Source of the DNA: a virus
Strand: one strand, 5' to 3'
IMG/VR virus record: IMGVR_UViG_3300008050_005326
Coordinates: 1-24,291 of that record
DNA length: 24,291 nucleotides
The position numbers were made by a program, and so were the translations under genes. Under the pieces are notes generated by a model that did not search any database, was not told the DNA's origin, and worked only from the letters and a program-made list of their open reading frames with translations. Shown here in pieces: positions 1-7,887 of the stretch; position 1 is the first letter of the stretch, and the number at the start of each line of letters is the position of its first letter.

Positions 1-309
1 GAGGACGAAGAGGACGAAGAGGAGGACGACTTCGACGAAGAGGACGACCTCAACTACGACCCGGACGAAGACCCGGACCTCGACGACGAGGAGGAGGACG
101 AGCCGCCGACGGTCCCCGCCTCGGTCGCCGCGCTCATGCGCTCCATCGTCAGCATCGCGAACGACCGCAGGAACGCCAGCAGCCAGGACGAGATCCGTCG
201 CTGCGACGCGCGCGCGAAGTCCCGCATCTCGAACGAGGGTGACGCCTACCTCGAATCCGGCTGGGCGCTCTACTGCGAGCAGGCCGGCATCGTCCAGAAC
301 GGGGTGTGA
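1..309 (+). CDS. C-terminal part of an acidic hypothetical protein (5' end outside window)
   Basis: Frame 1 is open from the first base to a TGA at 307-309, giving 102 residues of a protein whose start lies to the left. The first ~36 residues are almost entirely Asp and Glu, broken only by a few hydrophobic, Asn, Tyr and Pro residues. The last ~65 residues are a mixed, probably helical domain with several Arg and two Cys. I do not recognise the family. Acidic tails of this kind occur in phage DNA-mimic, single-strand-binding and chaperone-like proteins, but nothing here tells these apart. It is the first visible gene of a rightward operon and is followed after 47 bases by the next start. Confidence 0.75.
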   Translation, partial: EDEEDEEEDDFDEEDDLNYDPDEDPDLDDEEEDEPPTVPASVAALMRSIVSIANDRRNASSQDEIRRCDARAKSRISNEGDAYLESGWALYCEQAGIVQNGV

Positions 310-316
310 CAACTGC

Positions 317-346
317 GCCCGCGGTCGGCTTCGGTCGACCGCGGGC
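317..346 (+). promoter_or_regulatory. GC-rich hairpin just upstream of a ribosome-binding site
   Basis: An 11-bp perfect inverted repeat (GCCCGCGGTCG at 317-327 and its complement at 336-346) has an 8-base loop. It fills most of the 47-base gap between two rightward genes and ends one base before the GGAGG (348-352) that serves the next gene. There is no T-run after it, so it is not a classic intrinsic terminator. It could tune translation of the next gene or be an RNA-processing or stability element. Confidence 0.5.
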
Positions 347-356
347 TGGAGGGCGA

Positions 357-545
357 GTGATCTACGTCAATGTCAATGGAGTGATCCTGACACTCGGACA
401 GATCGAGGCAGCAGCGGAGCGCGCCTCGGAGGTCGTGGACTTCAGCGAAGGCGCCAACGTTGTCGAGTTCGTCGTAGGCGACTTGATCGCGGCGCTGGCC
501 AGCATCATCAGGGAGTATGAAGAGAAGCTCACCAATGAGACGTAA
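357..545 (+). CDS. Small hypothetical protein, 62 aa
   Basis: I chose the GTG at 357 because GGAGG lies at 348-352, four bases upstream. An in-frame GTG at 306 would add 17 residues but lacks a ribosome-binding site and its codons lie in the hairpin. The product begins MIYVNVNGVILTLGQ and then forms a predicted acidic/hydrophobic helix-rich body, with residues ~40-60 (VGDLIAALASIIREYEEKL) likely an amphipathic helix. No known family is recognised. It ends with TAA and overlaps the start of the nuclease gene, so the two are probably translationally coupled. Confidence 0.6.
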   Translation: MIYVNVNGVILTLGQIEAAAERASEVVDFSEGANVVEFVVGDLIAALASIIREYEEKLTNET

Positions 546-942
546 CTTCGCCAACCGCTCCGGGAACAAGAGCAGCAAGAAGAACGAGTCCGCGCACACG
601 CGAGACCTTCGGATTGCACTCGCCCGCACATGGCCCGGCTCCTTCTGGTGGAAGGAGGTCGGCGGCGAGTTCGGGATGAACGGACTGCCGGACCTCTTCG
701 GCTGCGTCGACGGATTCCTGTACGGCTTCGAGATCAAGCTGGACGGCAACTGGTTCAGCGCGATCCAGATCAAGCGCCTTCGACAGCTTCACGCTGCGGG
801 AGCTTGCGCTGGCGGTGTGATCCTCACAAAAGACGGCTGGATGTGGGTCGCCATAGAGCATCTCGGCCACGCCGGGGACCGAAGGAGGTCGAAGTGGATT
901 CCGTTCGTACTGGCGGACCTGAAGCTCTACCGCTCAGAGTAG
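517..942 (+). CDS. VRR-NUC-type PD-(D/E)XK nuclease
   Basis: This 141-residue protein has the layout of a stand-alone VRR-NUC (virus-type replication-repair nuclease) domain. Residues 56-59 read GLPD, residues 72-74 read EIK, and Gln84 follows with the spacing typical of the family; a hydrophobic strand and glycine turn come next (~96-104). In this family the Asp, Glu and Lys form the metal-dependent catalytic centre, and phage members act as Holliday-junction or flap nucleases in replication and recombination. The N-terminal ~28 residues are basic and probably disordered. The start is ambiguous: an ATG at 535 (135 aa) is also possible and sits seven bases after a weak purine stretch. The gene overlaps its upstream neighbour, and the next gene begins inside its 3' end. 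The family call rests on the motif pattern and small size only. Confidence 0.8.
   Translation: MKRSSPMRRNFANRSGNKSSKKNESAHTRDLRIALARTWPGSFWWKEVGGEFGMNGLPDLFGCVDGFLYGFEIKLDGNWFSAIQIKRLRQLHAAGACAGGVILTKDGWMWVAIEHLGHAGDRRRSKWIPFVLADLKLYRSE
882..889 (+). promoter_or_regulatory. Strong Shine-Dalgarno site inside the nuclease gene
   Basis: AAGGAGGT, a full match to the anti-16S complement, lies within the nuclease coding sequence, five bases (counting from GGAGG) before the GTG at 894. It fixes the start of the next gene, whose open frame otherwise runs far upstream as a shadow of the nuclease. Confidence 0.8.
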
Positions 943-1409
943 TCCTCTGGAAGACGATCTGCCGACTGTCCGGTCGCACTGTCCCTAAGTGTGACCGGCT
1001 GCCTACGCACGAACCGACCGTAAAGGGCTGGTATCTAGGCAGCGACCCGCACGGCAACGTCACACTGTTCACGGTTGACGAGGCGATCGAATACCACCTT
1101 GGCTGGATCTACCTGGGCAGCGAGCCCAGCCTTGAGTCCGTCTGCTCTGCGCTGGCGTGGACCTACCTATGGTCCATCGGCAGAGTGTCGGAAGTGACGT
1201 ATCGCGCCGCGCTCATGAACGGGATGGCTGGATGGCACATTCTCCGCACCGGCGAGCGTTACGACGCAATCCTTTTCGAGAACAGGGCAGGCAGGCTCGA
1301 TCTTGCCATCGCGGAGCCTGACGGCTTCTGGTCTTGCGAGGGCTGGGAAGTCAGGCCCGAACCAGGGATGGTTGCTATCCCGATTGAACTCGTTGCGAGG
1401 GAAGAATGA
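894..1409 (+). CDS. Hypothetical protein, 171 aa
   Basis: The start is the GTG at 894, chosen for the perfect Shine-Dalgarno at 882-889; the open frame extends upstream to 630 but there it only shadows the nuclease. The product starts MDSVRTGG. It contains two Cys near the N-terminus (CRLSGRTVPKC, about residues 23-33), then an alpha/beta-looking body rich in Trp and Tyr, and an acidic C-terminus. The two Cys are not followed by a second clear pair, so a zinc ribbon is not supported. I do not recognise a family. It overlaps the nuclease by 49 bases and the next gene by four (ATGA), so all three are likely made from one mRNA by coupled translation. Confidence 0.75.
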   Translation: MDSVRTGGPEALPLRVVLWKTICRLSGRTVPKCDRLPTHEPTVKGWYLGSDPHGNVTLFTVDEAIEYHLGWIYLGSEPSLESVCSALAWTYLWSIGRVSEVTYRAALMNGMAGWHILRTGERYDAILFENRAGRLDLAIAEPDGFWSCEGWEVRPEPGMVAIPIELVAREE

Positions 1410-2212
1410 ATCATATTAAGCTCTTGAGGGCCGACGGTACGTACGTCAAATTCAAGTTCGGGGACGCGGTCGTCTTCGGAGTCATCGTCGAGGACGACAT
1501 TGAAGCAGCGATGGTCGAGTATGCGCTCAACGCGGCGCTGCATGAATCGCTGCCGGTCTCGTTCGAGAACGTGGGCACGGATGAGGATCCGGTGTCGGTC
1601 AAAAGGCGGCTCCAGGGGGGTGATCCTGGCGATGCCACGACGGCCCCCGGATCCAGGGCCCCAGATGGCCCCAGGAAGGCCCCTCAGCCGCCGCAGGAAG
1701 CGTCGCAGGCCGAGGCCCCTTCCCATGAGGCGGATTCCAGGCCGCAGGCCAAGGAGGTGCCTGTCAGGCCCTCTAAGCCAACAGCCCCACAGGGGCCCTG
1801 GGAGGGGATGACCGAAGAGGACTTCGCGTTCCACGAATTGACCGGATGGTACGGAAAGCACGGGATGAAGAGGAAGGGTCAGATGCAGTTCGCCATGCCG
1901 CAGGTCCTGATCCTCGGAAGTAGGCGACTGAACAAGAAGCAGAAGATCAAGCTCTTTTGCGCAATCGCCACCGAAAGGTGGACACGCATCCGTGGCGAGA
2001 TCGCGAAGGACCTGGGTAAGAAGTCGATCAAGAAGATCGACGCGAAGCACTACGAGTCCGGGAGCGAGACGGTCGGCGGACTGTTCGGTAAGCTGCCGAA
2101 GGCTGAGCCGATGAAGGCACACCACGCTCAGAAAGGCGTCCATCTCCCGAGGCCGGTCCAGCGACCGGATCTGACTCCGGCGGCTGCGCTCGGGATGGTG
2201 GGGGATGAATAG
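1406..2212 (+). CDS. Hypothetical two-domain protein with Pro/Ala-rich linker, 268 aa
   Basis: The ATG overlaps the upstream TGA as ATGA, and AGGGA lies just before it. Residues 1-62 form a compact, acidic, beta-strand-rich domain (MNHIKLLRADGTYVKFKFG and following). Residues ~63-130 are a low-complexity linker rich in Pro, Ala, Gln and Lys. Residues ~131-268 are basic and helix-rich, with clusters such as KKSIKKIDAK, and could bind nucleic acid. The layout of small folded head, flexible tether and basic tail resembles accessory replication or packaging adaptors, but no family is recognised. Codon use in the linker is rich in CCC, AGG and GCC and differs visibly from the flanking parts. Confidence 0.75.
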   Translation: MNHIKLLRADGTYVKFKFGDAVVFGVIVEDDIEAAMVEYALNAALHESLPVSFENVGTDEDPVSVKRRLQGGDPGDATTAPGSRAPDGPRKAPQPPQEASQAEAPSHEADSRPQAKEVPVRPSKPTAPQGPWEGMTEEDFAFHELTGWYGKHGMKRKGQMQFAMPQVLILGSRRLNKKQKIKLFCAIATERWTRIRGEIAKDLGKKSIKKIDAKHYESGSETVGGLFGKLPKAEPMKAHHAQKGVHLPRPVQRPDLTPAAALGMVGDE

Positions 2213-2333
2213 TCGCCCCTACATTTACGACCACGTGACTCGCACGGTCGTCTATCTGCCGCCGAAGATGACGTTCGCACAGCTAGAGCAGTGGCTGAAG
2301 GACGCGCAAAGATTCTTCAAGGCCCGCGGGTAG
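2205..2333 (+). CDS. Very small hypothetical protein, 42 aa
   Basis: An ATG at 2205 overlaps the 3' end of the preceding gene by eight bases and is preceded by a G-rich stretch (GGTGGGGG) that may serve as a weak ribosome-binding site. The product begins MNSRPYIYDHVTRTVVYLPP and ends in a short amphipathic helix (FAQLEQWLKDAQRFFKAR). It has a believable two-strands-plus-helix composition and fills the gap exactly between two genes. No family is recognised. It is short, so coding status is not certain. Confidence 0.5.
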   Translation: MNSRPYIYDHVTRTVVYLPPKMTFAQLEQWLKDAQRFFKARG

Positions 2334-2342
2334 AAGCTTCCG

Positions 2343-2768
2343 GTGTACGGCCTGTTCGACTCCACGTACTACATGCATTCAGCGCAGGTAGCGCTCTCTC
2401 CGGTGCGCTTGTGGGCCCCGAACGGTCCTGGCATCGTCGCACGATCGATCAAGATGGGTCGAGAGTACACGGTCGAGATGAGCTACGACTGCGTAGACCT
2501 GTCCGCACACTTGTCCAGGCCAGATGTCGTAGAGTGGGGCGTGCGAAACAAGGTTGTGTCGATCATCGCAGACACGGGCGACATGGTCGCCAAGTACGCA
2601 CCAAGGTTTGCATGGACGGCAGGGTCGAGGGCTGAGAGCGAGGGCCGCTCCATCAGCCGGCTCGCGACCGCGTCGTTTACTTTCGAGGTTTCTGCCCCTT
2701 CGGGACGTACACCCGACCGTACTTCTTGTAGTACCCAGCGTTCAGCAGAAGGTTCTGAGCCGCGTTGA
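2343..2768 (+). CDS. Hypothetical protein, 141 aa, last gene of the rightward operon
   Basis: A GTG at 2343 opens a frame nine bases after the previous stop, in the same frame. There is no strong Shine-Dalgarno, so it may depend on re-initiation by ribosomes ending at 2333. The product begins MYGLFDSTYYMHSAQ and looks like a mixed alpha/beta protein to about residue 111. The last ~30 residues are Ser/Thr/Arg-rich and are encoded in the 92-base stretch that overlaps, antisense, the end of the giant leftward gene. Codon use in the first 110 codons matches the neighbouring genes, which supports real coding. No family is recognised. Confidence 0.55.
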   Translation: MYGLFDSTYYMHSAQVALSPVRLWAPNGPGIVARSIKMGREYTVEMSYDCVDLSAHLSRPDVVEWGVRNKVVSIIADTGDMVAKYAPRFAWTAGSRAESEGRSISRLATASFTFEVSAPSGRTPDRTSCSTQRSAEGSEPR

Positions 2769-5700
2769 TCCTGTCGCGGTTGAAGTACATCTTCCCGCGC
2801 TCAGGATCGTAAACGTAGGCCCGAGTGCCCAGAGCCTCAAGCGCTCCGTCCCACGAGACCTTGCCGGCCTCTGCGACGTCCCCGGAATCCAACGCAGCAA
2901 TGATCGCCTTCTCGCGACGCTCGTAGGTCCCGATGAATCGCCCAGCGGGCGAACGACCCAGCAGCCAGCGTCGCCACGCGACCGCCCTTGCCTGCTTCGG
3001 GTCTCCATCCACAGCTTCGCTCACGTCCAACGCGGCCCTAAGCCAGCGCGCGCCGACCTTCTCTCGACGGGAAGGATGGACGAGTGCGGCGGCGTTCTGG
3101 TACCTGGAGTAGCCTTCTTCGTTCAGGACTTCTCGGACCGTACCGGTCGGAGATCCGCTGAAGAGGTCTCGTCCGCTGAAGCCCTCGATGAGGGTTCCCG
3201 CGAGGAAGTCGATCTGCGCGAGGAAGCGGAGGTCGTCTCGGGGGTTGGCGTCGGGCGCAAAGACCTTCCAGGCGAGTTCATCCTGCCCTGTCATCTTCGC
3301 GACGCGGTGGCCCATCATCTTCGCGACTTCGGTCAGGCCGATGACCTGACGAGCGGCTTCGTCAGCATTGATACCGTTGATCAGGTACTTCTTGTAGAGG
3401 TCGTCACCCTCTTCAGACCAGATGCCAACGCGCTCCGCCATCCAGTCAGACTGGTAGTCAGGCGTCGGAGGGGTCGCGCCCATCGAGTCTTGGATCGCCT
3501 TCGTTGCCTTCAGGGGGTTCGTCATGGCGGTCGGGTTCGTCATGACGTCGCGGAAGAATCGCTCCATCGAAAACTGGACCCAGGAGTAGAAGGGCACGAG
3601 CGTCCGCATGTACTTCTTCTCGAACTTCGACAGGCGAGACCAGTCGTTCAGGTGCTTGCGTACTTCTTCCGCGGCTTCGTCGAACGACTTCCCGCGCTTC
3701 ACTGCATCCGTAAAGATGGCAAGGCGGAACGGAACGTCAACGACGTGCTCAGACTTGCGAGCAAGCCAGCGCGCTCCGCCGACCGAGTTCTTCACGAAGC
3801 CGGCTGCGGCCCTAGTCGCGGCCCCGGCGGTCTCCTTGACGACTCCGCCGATCGCGCCCTCTTCTTTCATCGCCTGTGCGTAGCGGACCTTCTGGGCTCC
3901 GGCGAAGCTGTCTGCGACCGTGCGCAGCATCCCGATGTTCGGAATCATCCGTCCCCGGAAGAGATCCCCGAAGACTCCGTTGACGGCATCGATCTCGTTC
4001 GCGACGAATCCCTGCGTCACTCCGCGCATGAACGCTTGACGGTAGATTTCTTCAGCAGCGTACGCGTTCCCGTTCACTGACGGGATCATGTGGCCCCTGA
4101 GCGGCGCCTCCAGGTCGGCCGCCTTCATGCCCTTCGGGAGATTTGCGGTCTTCCCGAGCGAGCGCGCTACGTCAGTCTCCTTGCCGAAGGTCCCTCGGTA
4201 CACACCGAGGCCGACTACAGCCGCGGCGTCGATCCAGTTCTTCGGGTTCAGCATACGCAGGCCAACGTGACCGCTCACGAGGAATGCGTTTGTGATGAAG
4301 TTTCTACCGTGGTGCTCAAAGAAGGGGAGTGTGTAGGGGATCTTCCAGAGCAGCTGGAACTGCTGGTAACCCCCCAGGAATCGGTCGATCTTGTCCGACG
4401 GGTTCCAGGTGTGCCCGAATGCTTCGTCGATGGCGTCGAGCCAGACCTCGGGCACGTAGTACGAGCCTGACAAGGTCTTGTCCCCCCGCATCGCGAGCTT
4501 CTGCTCAGCCTCGCGCAGTCCACGGAGCGTCTCGACCGCCTCGTCGTGCGCCTTCGCGCCCTCCTGAACCTTACGCGCCCTAGTCCACCTGTTGATGTAC
4601 CGCTCTGCGTCCTTCAGTTCAGTGGCGAGGGTCGCCTGACGAGTCTTGAGATCGTCAACCTTCTTCGAGAGGGCCGCGGCCACCTTCTTTGGTCCGGCCT
4701 CTTCCTTCCAGAGCGTGCGCTTCGCCTCGCGGAGCAGCTTCGTCTTCTCGTCTATCTTCGACGAGAGGGTCGCGGCCTGAACTCTTGCACCACGAAGATT
4801 GTCGCCACGATGGACGCCGCGAGCAATACGCTCGCTCACGAGAGCCAGCTTCGCACCGAGAGCTTTGATTTCTGCATTGACCCTCCTGACGGTCTCTCGC
4901 TGCGCGCGCGTCGCCGTTCGGGTTGCCGCGTTGTGATCTCCCAACGCCTTCTGTGCAGCGTCGATGCGACCCTTGATTCCAGACGCCTCAGCGACCGCCT
5001 TCTTGATCTCGGCAGGCACGGACGCCCGAAGGGACTTCGCGACCCTGCGGGTCCGCTTCGCCCTCTTCTTCGCTTTGCGTTCCGCCTTCTGGAGACCTTC
5101 GTCAATGACGTCGCGGATCAGGCGCTGGGATTGACCTGCTCTGGAGGCAACGGCCTCCCGGCCTATGTCTGCAAACTCTTTGGCGCGTTCAGGGCTGCCC
5201 GCGTCGGTCCGCTTGCGGATATCTCCATGAAGGGTGCCGGTCTCAGTCTTACGGCGAGACGCGATCGCTCGCCCGATCTCTTCAAGCTGCTTCGGAGTGT
5301 GCTCTACCGCCTCTCGCTCAAGCGAGTGGCCCACGCGCTTCGTTCGGATGCTGCCAACGCCTCCGCTGATCTCTGTCAGAGCGAGGCGGTGGACGTTGTT
5401 CATCCTGCCGATCTTCTCGAACTGCTTGATCGCCTCGTCGCTCTTGCGCACCGTCAGATTCAGGTAGTCCCGCAGGGCCTCGAACTCACCAGAGCTCAGA
5501 CGGCTCACAGGCTTACCGAACGCGGACTTCGAGATCTTGTCCAAAGCCTTGAGGTTCGCGTTCCTCGTGGCCTTTGAGATCTCTTCGGCCGACACCGGCA
5601 TCTCCGCCGCAGCCTTGATCGCTGCCGGACGACCCCGCTTTCTTGGCGGGAACTTCTTCTTCGCTTCATCGATCCGCTTCTGCCGGATCTTGGCGACAGC

Positions 5701-7887
5701 CCCTTCCGACGTCGCGAACCAGTTCGCGTTCTTGACAGTGGCGGCGTCGGTGAACGAGTCGGCCAGTCGTACGACCTCTTCCTGGCTCACCCTCTGAGGA
5801 ACGCCGGTATCGATGTAACTCCTGGTCAGTGCCCCGAGCTTCTCCCCAATCTCTCCGATTGCTGCGTGGGCGTGCTTGAACCCTTCCCCGAGAGCGTCAA
5901 TGCCGTGCTTCTCGATCATCGCGGCTTGCGCCTTGACCTTGCCCTGAAGGCGAAGGGATGCAGACCAGCGGCGCGCTAGGATCGACGCAATGTCGGTGTC
6001 AACGGCGCCGGCTCCGAAGGCTCGCTCTGCGTCGTCGAACGTCGCAATGACTCGATGCATCGCGAAGCTGTTGCGGTTCGCGATCTTCGTTCGGTCCAGT
6101 TCAGCGACGAGGCGTCGCGTTCTGTTGCTGTTCCTGAAGAACTTTGTGACCGCGCCAGCGATCCTCGACCCGTAATAGTGGGTGACATAGTGCTCCCAGG
6201 AGTCTCCGAGCATCCCGAGTTCGCGCTCCTGCTGCGCGATCATTGAGAACTGTTCCTCGACCCACTTCGACGGCCCGTAAAGGGGTGAGGTTTCGTCGAT
6301 CAGCTTCATGTCGGGGTTGTCGAGGTGCCGCGCGATGATCTCGCGGTCAGCCTTCTGGAGCTTGCGTGGTACGACGTTTCCGTCCACGACGTCGTTCACG
6401 ACCTTCGCGTCGAAGAAGTCGACTAGCTCAGCCTTCTTCGACGCGACCGCGCCGCCGACCCCGTCCTTGATCTGCTGAAAGAGGGCGGCGTCTTCTGCTG
6501 GCATCCGCTCAATACCGGCACGGAACGACTTGTCGAGAGCGCGGATTGCGCTGGTCGGCATCACGGCCGAGAGCACGGTCTTCCCGAGTGCCGGCACTTC
6601 GGTGAGCAGCCCTGCTCCGATGGCATTTCCGACCATCCCGAGGTCGCCTGTCACGGCACCGAAGCCTGCCTGAGCGACGGCAGATGCGCGCCCCAGGTCC
6701 TTCAGTCCGCGCTCTTTGTGCATGAAGCTGGCGGTCTCCTGGAACAGCGACTCGACGTTACCTTTCTTTCCGGCAGACCTGTAGCCTCCGATCGCCTTGC
6801 CGGCCCACTCCTGAAACAGCGATCCGGGGCCCCGTCGGATGTTCGCGCGGAACTCAGTCGGAACGTCAAGGCCCCTCGTGAGCGCAGCCTTGTCCTCCCA
6901 CCCGGACACGCGCAGCGCGAGGCGGTCGTAGTTCTGGACCATGTACTCGGCGACAGCGCTCTTGTACCACGGCTGCGAACTGAGTCTGCCGAGGTCGCTG
7001 GGGGTCAGGGCCTCGATCCCTGCCCGACCAGAAACGGAGGGGTCGGTCGAGTCCATCTTCGCGACGAGCTTCTGGAGGCGCTCGGGCATCAGCTCAACGA
7101 GTTCCTTCGACGCCGCCTGATAGACCGTCTCGCCCCATCGGCTGAGCGTGAGGTTCGTTGGAATCTGCGCTGCGCCAGTAGACTCCTGAAGGATCGCGGC
7201 GGCGGACTTTGCCTTGCTGGACTTCGAGAGCCCCGTCTTTGCTGCGCTCTTGAGCGCAATCTTCGACCCAGAAGCAACTCCGAAAGAGAGGTAGGTAGAG
7301 GGATCGAGCGCAATATCCATGGCGAGGGCTCCTGCCCCAGCCTTGAGCCCTCGCATCTCGCTCCCGCCCATCATCCAGATGTCGCGGTATGAGGTCCTCG
7401 GACCGTCGGACATCTCGCCCGTCCACGCCCTCTTGAACTCATCGGTCGAGAATGCGAACCCCCAGGTCCCCTTCTCTTTGAGGCCTTGCGTGACCGCTGC
7501 TGAGGCAGACAGGAACATCCTGTAGCCGGAGACGGTCTCAATGACTCCGAAGACGTCGTCGAGCGCTCCGAGCACACCGCCGGTGTGCGACTTGTAGCCG
7601 AGCAGCTTTTCAACCAGCGACCGCTTCTCCTTCTTGTCGGAGACCGAGATCAGCCAGTCGAATTCAGACTCATTGATGAACCCCTGGCGCTGCGCCTCGC
7701 GCGCGTGCGCGATCCCTCTGTTTGGATTGTCGCGATTCGACGATCCTCCAGGATCGTTCGCGCCGTACCGCCCGATGCCGGAATTGTTCCAGGCGTACGG
7801 AGCGTTCGACGCCTTCTCGGTCGTGATGTCCGAGAACGGGTCGTCGCCGAGCGCGGCGTCGAATGTCTTGTTGAATCCGTCACTCAC
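2677..7887 (-). CDS. Giant internal virion / DNA-ejection protein, 1736 aa
   Basis: This is the last and longest gene of the late block, starting with GTG and overlapping the upstream gene by eight bases. The N-terminus (1-~70) is Asn/Gly/Ser-rich and looks flexible. A phrase near residues 189-201 (MDIALDPSTYLSF) is of a kind seen in very large phage virion proteins. Residues ~747-755 read PPRKRGRPA, an AT-hook-like motif. Residues ~910-1110 are a long basic coiled coil. Residues ~1185-1240 are hydrophobic with an RNFITNAFL segment. About 1378-1450 there is a region resembling LPD38-type domains of polyvalent phage proteins (PFRLAIFTDAVKRG, AAEEV, then TLVPFYSWVQF). Position and size match T7 gp16, the DNA-translocating ejection protein, but I see no transglycosylase motif. 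Function is inferred. Confidence 0.7.
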   Translation of the reverse strand: MSDGFNKTFDAALGDDPFSDITTEKASNAPYAWNNSGIGRYGANDPGGSSNRDNPNRGIAHAREAQRQGFINESEFDWLISVSDKKEKRSLVEKLLGYKSHTGGVLGALDDVFGVIETVSGYRMFLSASAAVTQGLKEKGTWGFAFSTDEFKRAWTGEMSDGPRTSYRDIWMMGGSEMRGLKAGAGALAMDIALDPSTYLSFGVASGSKIALKSAAKTGLSKSSKAKSAAAILQESTGAAQIPTNLTLSRWGETVYQAASKELVELMPERLQKLVAKMDSTDPSVSGRAGIEALTPSDLGRLSSQPWYKSAVAEYMVQNYDRLALRVSGWEDKAALTRGLDVPTEFRANIRRGPGSLFQEWAGKAIGGYRSAGKKGNVESLFQETASFMHKERGLKDLGRASAVAQAGFGAVTGDLGMVGNAIGAGLLTEVPALGKTVLSAVMPTSAIRALDKSFRAGIERMPAEDAALFQQIKDGVGGAVASKKAELVDFFDAKVVNDVVDGNVVPRKLQKADREIIARHLDNPDMKLIDETSPLYGPSKWVEEQFSMIAQQERELGMLGDSWEHYVTHYYGSRIAGAVTKFFRNSNRTRRLVAELDRTKIANRNSFAMHRVIATFDDAERAFGAGAVDTDIASILARRWSASLRLQGKVKAQAAMIEKHGIDALGEGFKHAHAAIGEIGEKLGALTRSYIDTGVPQRVSQEEVVRLADSFTDAATVKNANWFATSEGAVAKIRQKRIDEAKKKFPPRKRGRPAAIKAAAEMPVSAEEISKATRNANLKALDKISKSAFGKPVSRLSSGEFEALRDYLNLTVRKSDEAIKQFEKIGRMNNVHRLALTEISGGVGSIRTKRVGHSLEREAVEHTPKQLEEIGRAIASRRKTETGTLHGDIRKRTDAGSPERAKEFADIGREAVASRAGQSQRLIRDVIDEGLQKAERKAKKRAKRTRRVAKSLRASVPAEIKKAVAEASGIKGRIDAAQKALGDHNAATRTATRAQRETVRRVNAEIKALGAKLALVSERIARGVHRGDNLRGARVQAATLSSKIDEKTKLLREAKRTLWKEEAGPKKVAAALSKKVDDLKTRQATLATELKDAERYINRWTRARKVQEGAKAHDEAVETLRGLREAEQKLAMRGDKTLSGSYYVPEVWLDAIDEAFGHTWNPSDKIDRFLGGYQQFQLLWKIPYTLPFFEHHGRNFITNAFLVSGHVGLRMLNPKNWIDAAAVVGLGVYRGTFGKETDVARSLGKTANLPKGMKAADLEAPLRGHMIPSVNGNAYAAEEIYRQAFMRGVTQGFVANEIDAVNGVFGDLFRGRMIPNIGMLRTVADSFAGAQKVRYAQAMKEEGAIGGVVKETAGAATRAAAGFVKNSVGGARWLARKSEHVVDVPFRLAIFTDAVKRGKSFDEAAEEVRKHLNDWSRLSKFEKKYMRTLVPFYSWVQFSMERFFRDVMTNPTAMTNPLKATKAIQDSMGATPPTPDYQSDWMAERVGIWSEEGDDLYKKYLINGINADEAARQVIGLTEVAKMMGHRVAKMTGQDELAWKVFAPDANPRDDLRFLAQIDFLAGTLIEGFSGRDLFSGSPTGTVREVLNEEGYSRYQNAAALVHPSRREKVGARWLRAALDVSEAVDGDPKQARAVAWRRWLLGRSPAGRFIGTYERREKAIIAALDSGDVAEAGKVSWDGALEALGTRAYVYDPERGKMYFNRDRINAAQNLLLNAGYYKKYGRVYVPKGQKPRK

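Noticed and set aside
630-893. Upstream extension of the 171-aa gene to an ATG at 630
   Set aside because: This part only overlaps the nuclease in another frame, is Arg-rich and lacks a ribosome-binding site, whereas a perfect Shine-Dalgarno marks the GTG at 894.
2205-2768. TAG recoded as a sense codon, joining the 42-aa and 141-aa frames and extending the terminase
   Set aside because: TAG ends about eight genes here, including capsid and small terminase, where read-through would give improper fusions, and normal ribosome-binding sites follow these stops. Ordinary termination is simpler.
2554-4080. Long rightward open frame of 508 aa opposite the giant virion gene
   Set aside because: It is antisense to a gene with good codon use, has no ribosome-binding site, and its Arg/Val/Asp-rich composition is typical of shadows in high-GC DNA. 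The same holds for 4546-5577, 10799-11902, 14045-15331, 16328-17245, 17058-18338, 20271-21434 and 21551-22546.
2677-7887. Lytic transglycosylase or lysozyme domain in the giant protein
   Set aside because: I looked for the Glu and GLMQ-type motifs of T7 gp16-like enzymes in the N-terminal third and did not find them.
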